64,000 bases of DNA from Tricholoma matsutake (Eukaryota; Basidiomycota; Agaricomycetes; Agaricales; Tricholomataceae), in NCBI GenBank assembly GCA_026075535.2, contig AP026542.1:6200001-6264000 (forward strand). The letters run 5' to 3'. Under the pieces are notes generated by a model that was not told the origin of the DNA, ran no database searches, and worked only from the letters and a program-made list of their open reading frames with translations. Shown piece by piece: positions 57,827-64,000 of the stretch. The position numbers were made by a program, and so were the translations under genes. The first letter of the stretch is position 1; every line of letters starts with the position of its first letter.

Positions 57827-58482
57827 ATGTCCTCTCTGCGATTTCTCTCAATAGCTGCTCGTCAGGCTTCTCCGTTTTCTGTGACGAGACGTGGTTATGC
57901 CGAGGTTAGCGACAAACTGAAGCTCTCCTTGGTACTCCCACATCAAGTTCGTTTGTCTACTCTATGTACCTTCATGTCATCACGAGCTCAACTTTTGTTC
58001 CCCGTAGGCAATTTTCACGTCAACAGATGTCGTTCAAGTGAACATATCTGGTGAGGCTGGTGACATGGGTATACTGGCAAACCACGTCCCTTCTATCGAA
58101 GCTCTGCGTCCTGGCGTTGTGGAAGTTATTGAAGCCTCAGGATCGAAAAAGTGGTTTGGTGAGCAGCAACAATGTTTGTGTCCGTGTCTGTGCTCTCATA
58201 TTATCCTGTTGCAGTCTCTGGTGGATTCGCAACAGTCCATCCAAACAATAGACTAACCATCAATGCTGTGGAGGCCGCCCCCCTCGAGGATTTCTCATTA
58301 GAGGTGCGTTCATAGCGATTTTTGATGAATATTAATTTGACAACTAGTCGTTGAAGGCCGTTCGCACAAATCTCCAGGAAGCTTTGAAGGTGGCGTCAGG
58401 GAATGGTTCAGAGGCAGACAAGATGGAAGCACACGTCGAGGCAGACGTGTATGAGGCTTTGCAGCATGCTCTTGCAAAGTGA
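57827..58482 (+). CDS. ATP16: F1Fo ATP synthase delta subunit, mitochondrial
   Basis: Four exons joined by GT-AG introns (first about 57948-58008; others near 58160-58212 and 58303-58348). MSSLRFLSIAARQASPFSVTRRGYA is a basic mitochondrial targeting peptide with a cleavage-like RRGYA. Then KLKLSLVLPHQAIFTSTDVVQVN, GDMGILANHVPSIEALRPGVVEV and SGGFATVHPNNRLTINAVEAAP, the beta-sandwich of the bacterial epsilon/mitochondrial delta family, and a C-terminal helix pair (LQEALKVASGNGSEADKMEAH). It sits on the central stalk of complex V. The length, about 165 residues, is normal. Confidence 0.95.
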
Positions 58483-58928
58483 TGGTTGTTAGATTGTAGC
58501 GTTTTAGATCAAACACCCCTGAGGTCATACTGAATGAACCCTCGCACGAGCATTTACAGCTTTTGAAAATATGAGGCCCTGCCTATTCCATAGCAAAGCT
58601 GGATTCAGCGACTTTACATGTAATTAAAGGGCATGTTGTTTTACCCAAGTTCCAAGTCTTGAAACTTGAACATTGGAGATTGCCCCTTCTGCAACTCGAG
58701 GGAGAGGAACGACTGATCACCAACATCACCATAGCAACATGCCTTTTTTCTGTGACATTCATGTGCTTTTCCGCGCTTTTTCGCTGATGGAAAAGTTGCC
58801 GGTGGTGCAGCGCTGAAGTGCCACGTAGTTTGCTCCCAAGAGCTACGTAAAACGAGGGTTGGTTTCCCTCGCGCTTCGCGTTTATTTATATGACCTTACT
58901 GTTGAATCTGTCAGTCCGTTGACTTCTC
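58483..58928. other. Intergenic region, no gene seen
   Basis: 3' flank of ATP16 and 5' flank of the dioxygenase gene. It contains CGCGCTTCGCG (58870-58880) and a weak TATA-like TTTATTTATATG at 58880-58891, about 40 bp before the chosen ATG. Confidence 0.4.
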
Positions 58929-61900
58929 ATGCGATCACCAGTTGCGTGTAACGACGCGGGACTTCTGGAGGACGAACCCTTCCGCACCTCTTTTTTTGTT
59001 TGTGGCGCCGCTAATTCCAGTCGTACGGCAGGGGAGCAAAGTCGCCAGCGACTTCAAACGATAGCTACGCAAGAACTCATAAGAGAACCTGGTGGTGTGC
59101 GTATTTTATTCGCGCACTGTTCTGTGCTTGATTCTCGCTGTCCAGATGGCGGCAGCCTCTACGTGGATCAAAATGGCTTTCGCTAGACGTACGGACCGTG
59201 ACCCAAATCATGAAATCGTACTCAACGACGAGTTGCTTCAAATTTTTGTCGCCTTCTACTGGAAACTATACCAGAACGATAGCCAGGGCGCGGATATTTT
59301 CCTCCAGCATGAACGTAAGAAAAGAGGCTATGGATCTTTCGCTTACACCGTTCCCAGCTCTACGAAGTCCATAGATTCACCAGCATTCTGTTCGGCCCGC
59401 CCCCTAGCCAGAAAGAAAAGCATTTCGTCGCAGCGGGCTTCCATCGGTGCCAAAAGGAGACTTTTACAGACTCATTCTCAGGGCGGGCCTCGCAATCGGC
59501 TATCACCAACCTCCATCGCGGATGGTCTGGTTGCGTCGGGACTTCCCAACTTAGAACGTGCTTTTGACAGGGGTCCGAAAATATCTCGTCGTTCGAGACG
59601 TGGAAGAGCGGCGGACACCAGAACGACTCCCTTTCCTGACCAACTGCATGGAAGACCGGTTGTGCCGACAGGCACCGGTGCTGCTTTCGAAACGACCCAT
59701 CGGGTATTGTCAAAAACTTTCGAAACACTCGAATCCTTAGGTGTTTGTGGGCAAGATGCCTGTCATCCTTCACAGTCACGGTCACACTCATTACCCCTGA
59801 AAGCCTCACGCAGCCAATCCTGCAAGACCGTATACCCAGGTCTGAAAGAAACGTTATCCAAACCCAATCCTTCTGTCGCAAATGGACAGCATCCGTCATC
59901 CGCTCACTTATCATGCCAAGATGTGATAGGGTCAGATGAAGTCCTGATGAGTAGTTGCCCAGAAAGTTTCCGCATGCAGGACGATACCAAGCTTATCATC
60001 GAGGAGCCTACTACAGATGTCTACCGGTGCAGACCTCCTTTGGACAGATTTCCACCCATATGGGCCCAGGTGATACTATCGCTCAAAGCCTCTATTGGTA
60101 CTTACGTCCCAATTCAGTCTCGTCAGGAAGTGTGCGAGTCCTTTGAATGGTTCCGGAGCTATCAAGGTGGTGTTTATTTCATCCACAATGTTGTCAAAGG
60201 CTATTTGCTTAGCGCTTTTTCGTCGTGGTAAGGTCGTCATTTCTCCATGAGTAATGTAATGAAAGCTAACGACAGTCCCAGCCGTGACCTATTCGAACAC
60301 GATGGACGGTTGATTATATCACACGGGTGACTGACATTCTTAAACCTTTTTTGAGCATTTACTTACGTTTCGGTAGTGGCGGGAAGGCGGAGAGCATCCA
60401 TTCACGTCAAGGTCAAACCCTACTTCAGGTGGCAGACGATCAACTCGCACAGGACAAATCAGTCCGTGCACTCTTAACGACTTATAAACTTCAACGTCCT
60501 CTTGTTCTCCTTATAGACGACAAATATACCCTATTTCCGTTTGATTTATCTACCAAAGACGTTACCTATGCTGTGCTTGGATTGTATACCATCGCGCACG
60601 TATGGGGTCAGTCCAGTCGTTGAACCCATTACTCTTGTGCTAATGAGAATTGTTGCAGCCGAATGCCAACCGGCACACAACGAGCGAGGACACGTCGTCC
60701 GGTACAAGTTTGCATTTCAATGGTGTGAAGGACAGGTAAGTTACCACCTGACCTCTTATTTCTTGTTATTCAGACTACTTGATTACAGGGTGAGCCCTGG
60801 TGGATTCCTAAGAAGGAAGAGAACATGGGTAAGTATTCCTTTCGCCTATCAATCTATTTTTCGACCTTCTGAGGCTTAGATACAATGGTAGATTTTGTGT
60901 ACTCTCAGATGCACGTTCATTCCGGTCTTTCGGCACCGACTTCGTTGCCTGGTGGGCATTATCCAGGTCTGCATTACCAAAAAGCACGTCTGTTGTATGC
61001 TGACTATCAGCTCACCACAGTATCGAAATTGGAAGATAGCCAACTTGCGAACGTTGGGTAAGATTGAAGGTCTCTATTGTGTGCCGTAATTAATTCCGTG
61101 TGCATAGGCCATTGAGGCCGGAGGACATATATTTTGCTTGTACTTATTGCCTTGAAAGAACGCCCCAAGTCTACCAACAAGGGTGGGCTTGTCTTAATCC
61201 AAGTTGCTGTCGCTTTTGGATCTCGGTCGATGGATCTCGACTCCCATTTCGTTTACAATACAATCTACAGTTTCTCCGACTACTGCCCTCATATGTCCTT
61301 CCCTGCGAGATAAGGGACATTCGCCCTCCTCTTCCTGTGTGTTCAGCTCCCGATGGCATTACAACAACCCATTCTTTCACTAGAGGGTGGCATTGTCGTG
61401 GGTGCGGTCGTTTATCTTGTCGGTACGTTGACTTCTTCCGTTGCAAGAAGTTTTGCTTAGGTTTTCCGAGATTCAAGTGGCAGCATTGGGAATGTATGTG
61501 GTGTAAGGTTCTCAACATCCTTGTTCCTTAAAGCTTTGTCGGTTCAATTATATATTAAGGCTACGTTCGATATTCCTGGGAAGATACGTATTCCAAAGGA
61601 GTTCTGGACGCAGAAGACTCCAGAGTCATTTCAAGATCATTCAGTAGCAAAATTATCCGGTACTCGTTCCCGTTAGTTAGCAATTGAGGTCAAGCACTAA
61701 ACGAGTCTTTTCCCTACTTAGGCATTATACAACAACCTGCAAGGCAGTTTTTCCATGGACGTGGGAGGGGTCAAACTCAAACCTTCATTCTACCCTATGG
61801 AAGGTGTGTACTTCCTCGTTTCTTATTCGAGATTCCTATTCGTTGCTTGATAAATGGCATTTGTAGAGGTCGGATACACCATATTCAGCCGGGGCCTCCC

Positions 61901-62913
61901 TCCGGCAATTCAGACGCTGATCTCATTTTTGCCGCATATCAAGAACAAGCATCTGACGGTCAACTAGCCTTCCAGCGATGGCCTTTGAGATCTGTGAGTC
62001 TGTTTACCAACGATATGCACCATCAATCTGATTGGGTTTAGCACAAATGTATACTTCCTTTCTTGGCGGTGTTTGATGAAGATGCTCAACGGTATTACGT
62101 TGCATTAGGTCGAGGACCGCTTTTGACCAATTATTTTTCTCAGAATTGTAAGCTCAAACGATTATGTGTTCTTGAGATGTATTGACCCGATTCTGTCCAG
62201 CTGGTGAACCGTATCAAGTACGCCCTGTAGTACAACGTTAGCGAACGTTCGAACTTACGTATCTTTGTTAGTACGTCGGTGGGACTGCAAACACCGTTCC
62301 CTTCAGCCGTGCGCCCAGTGCGGTAATAAAGGCCCGGGATTTGATCCAGACACGGGTTTCTCAGGCTCTCGCCATCTCGCCATCTTTCAACGAGGTTTTG
62401 AGGTGACGACCACCACGTTTTACTGGTTCGCCTCTCTGATCTGCACTCCAAGTTGCGCCTATATGGAGCGGCAGAAGATGGCTGTGTGTTAATTGATGGC
62501 GCTCGACCCCTTCGCATCTAACGACTTATTTTCAGTTTCACAGCGACAGTGAGGTCGGGTTAGGCCCCTTTGTAGCTGGACTGTCGCTAGGTTCACCTGC
62601 TCTGATGCATTTCCGTTTGCGTGCCAAATATGACAGGGATAAAAAATTGAAGTCTATTGCAATCACTTTTGTTTTACGACACGTGAGACGCTCTGGTTCC
62701 ATTCTTCATTACCGCTGCTAATTTCATGATACCTAGGGTGATATCTTGGTGATGGACGGCGCAGGAGTGCAAGAATACTACGAGTGCGTGGTCGTACTTA
62801 AAGACACAGTGTGGAGCTCTTATGATACACCTAGGCACACAGTTGTCCCTACTAACTTTCGAATTGCGGCAACTGCACGCTGGATTGGCTCAGTCCACTC
62901 TCGATTGAAGTAA
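58929..62913 (+). CDS. Large AlkB-like Fe(II)/2-oxoglutarate dioxygenase with Cys zinc module
   Basis: About fifteen or more exons. Exon 1 (58929-59096) joins exon 2 (59146-60227) across a GTGCGT...CCAG intron. The N-terminal third is Ser/Arg-rich and probably disordered. A middle domain reads QDKSVRALLTTYK, PLVLLIDDKYTLFPFDL and YKFAFQWCEGQGEPWW. A zinc module with CTYCLERTPQ, GWACLNPSC, WHCRGCGRLSCR and WECMWC (eight Cys) follows at about 61135-61508. The C-terminal core has AYMERQKMAFHSDSEVGLG (HxD at 62539-62547), LSLGSPALMHFRLR, LRHGDILVMDGAG, a distal His at 62836 in EHTVVPTN, and FRIAATARW. HxD...H with two Arg is the 2OG-oxygenase site; the layout resembles AlkB homologues. Substrate unknown; nucleic acid is an inference. 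First-exon choice is uncertain. Confidence 0.8.
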
Positions 62914-63225
62914 ACATTTTATTTTCAATTCTTGTCAACTTCTTACGCCTCCCACTCAAGCGAAAACAATCAACACTAATCTTTCAAGTACTGGCCTATT
63001 GGTTCATGTAGACAAACCTAGCTCTGGCATTACATAATGTCTTCACGAACGTAGATACGCAAGTCTGGATAATGCGTCGACTCATGCTTTGTATTCAGCT
63101 GATATTAGAGTAAAGCTTGACAGACGCCTTCTCATAGGACTTTGCGGTATAGATCATAAGAGCTTGAACATACAAATATATTATGGAAGTAGCTCTTCCC
63201 CAAGCTTTTCCGCAGGTACACAAAT
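62914..63225. other. Convergent 3' flanks, no gene seen
   Basis: AT-rich sequence between the stops of the dioxygenase gene and the minus-strand coiled-coil gene. Presumably both 3' UTRs; small frames here have no motif. Confidence 0.5.
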
Positions 63226-64000
63226 TTACGTACGGCGTGGTAAAGGCAAAGGACGATGCGGGCCGCTTCGTCCAAACGGATGTTGAGGCGGTACCTGAGC
63301 CGTAGTGACAGGGATAGGAAGCGACTGAGGAGCAACCACAAAGTCGTTCAGTGCACGTGTCAACTTTTAACTACAGCGCGAAAGAACACTTACAGCTTCT
63401 CCGGCTTGTTTTTGCTTAGTGTAGAAGGCGAAAAGGTCAGCAATCTGATTTTGTACCGCCTGTCTCTCGCGATGCAAGCGCCCTACTTCATGAGTCATTC
63501 CCAGTACTTCTCGTGTTAATTCCTCCTTGAATTGCTCGACATGTACTGGTTATAAACGAGACATCAGATGTACGAGATTGCAACTGCTCTTCCATCGCTT
63601 ACTTTGTACGTTAATCGCAGTGGCTTCTTTCATAGCTTCCACGAAACGCAGTCTTTCACCCTTGATCTCGTCAGATATCTCTACAAGAAGATTATGAGCA
63701 CGCCCGAAGGCTATTGTTCGGATAATTATTCGTACCGCTGGTGAGACTTCGAAACAGGTTTTCCTGATCTTGTCGTTGACGATCAATCATGTCTGCGATA
63801 ATTTCGACGTCTAGAAAAGTATCGGAAGGTGCTTCCGCAGCTCAATAAATAGACCACGGAACATACTGGATGTTTTATTGGGATCAACATCCAGCTTCGT
63901 ACATAATCCATCCACTGAAGTCTGTAAAGCCATGATACCCTGATCTCTTGCTTGCATAGTAAGGATGAGCTGCCTGACGTCAGTAAGAAGATTGGAAGCT
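63226..64000 (-). CDS. Coiled-coil protein, C-terminal part (gene continues past the window)
   Basis: Minus-strand exons joined by GT-AG introns (about 63836-63870, 63685-63735, 63545-63610, 63330-63400) give a continuous helical sequence: LILTMQARDQGIMALQTSVD, DVEIIADMIDRQRQDQENLF, SDEIKGERLRFVEAMKEAT, FKEELTREVLGMTHEVGRLH, then a Pro-rich end (PVTTAQVPPQHPFGRSGPHR) and TAA at 63226-63228. Charged heptads suggest a coiled coil. I do not recognise the family. The 5' part and start are outside the window. Confidence 0.6.

Noticed and set aside
59360..59914. 184-codon minus-strand open frame
   Set aside because: Antisense to the second exon of the dioxygenase gene; the frame is open because of codon composition and has no domain.

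Overview
The window looks like nuclear DNA of a mushroom-forming basidiomycete (Agaricomycetes). This rests on gene content (ATG6, POLK, GCS1, DDX41 and ATP16 orthologues), on many 45-65 nt spliceosomal introns, and on the transposon families present (chromodomain Ty3/gypsy, Tnp2-type CACTA). There are no prokaryotic features and I found no tRNA, rRNA or CRISPR.

Bases 1 to about 44,000 are a transposon graveyard with Russian-doll nesting. A Ty1/copia 3' fragment (26,622 to about 27,350, plus) was hit by TE-B, a minus-strand Ty3/gypsy element whose 5' LTR is 26,005-26,621. TE-B was then split twice. TE-A, another minus-strand gypsy element (5' LTR 10,030-10,218), entered its integrase and runs off the left edge. 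TE-C (10,632-22,354, minus, 223-bp LTRs, target duplication ATCAC/ATCGC) entered between its RNase H and integrase. TE-C is itself split by TE-D1 (12,221-18,266, plus, almost identical 425/426-bp LTRs, target duplication GGAAT). To the right lies a 13.6-kb CACTA-like DNA transposon (28,340-41,957; inverted ends, TAA duplication) with a Tnp2 transposase on the minus strand, a companion gene on the plus strand and a 66-bp minisatellite. Its transposase gene is split by TE-D2 (33,677-39,720, duplication GGAAG), a second copy of the TE-D family. The premature stops that can be checked are overwhelmingly TGA where a relative has CGA, so the elements appear to be decaying by CpG-to-TpG transition.

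From about 45,000 the window is gene-dense and compact: RraA-like aldolase (+), DNA polymerase kappa (-), ATG6/beclin (+), gamma-glutamylcysteine ligase (+), a type II membrane glycosyltransferase (-), DDX41 helicase (-), F1 ATP synthase delta (+), a large AlkB-like Fe(II)/2-oxoglutarate dioxygenase with a cysteine zinc module (+), and the 3' part of a coiled-coil protein (-). Two divergent pairs share promoters of only 106 and 107 bp. These are unrelated housekeeping functions, not a pathway cluster.

The most notable observations are four. TE-B and TE-D share a self-priming-type primer site two bases after the LTR, plus a duplicated motif at exactly 60-bp spacing next to the predicted transcript start. 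CpG decay can be read codon by codon between TE-D1 and TE-D2. The CACTA-like element has an unusual cargo. The dioxygenase gene carries a zinc module fused to an AlkB-type core.
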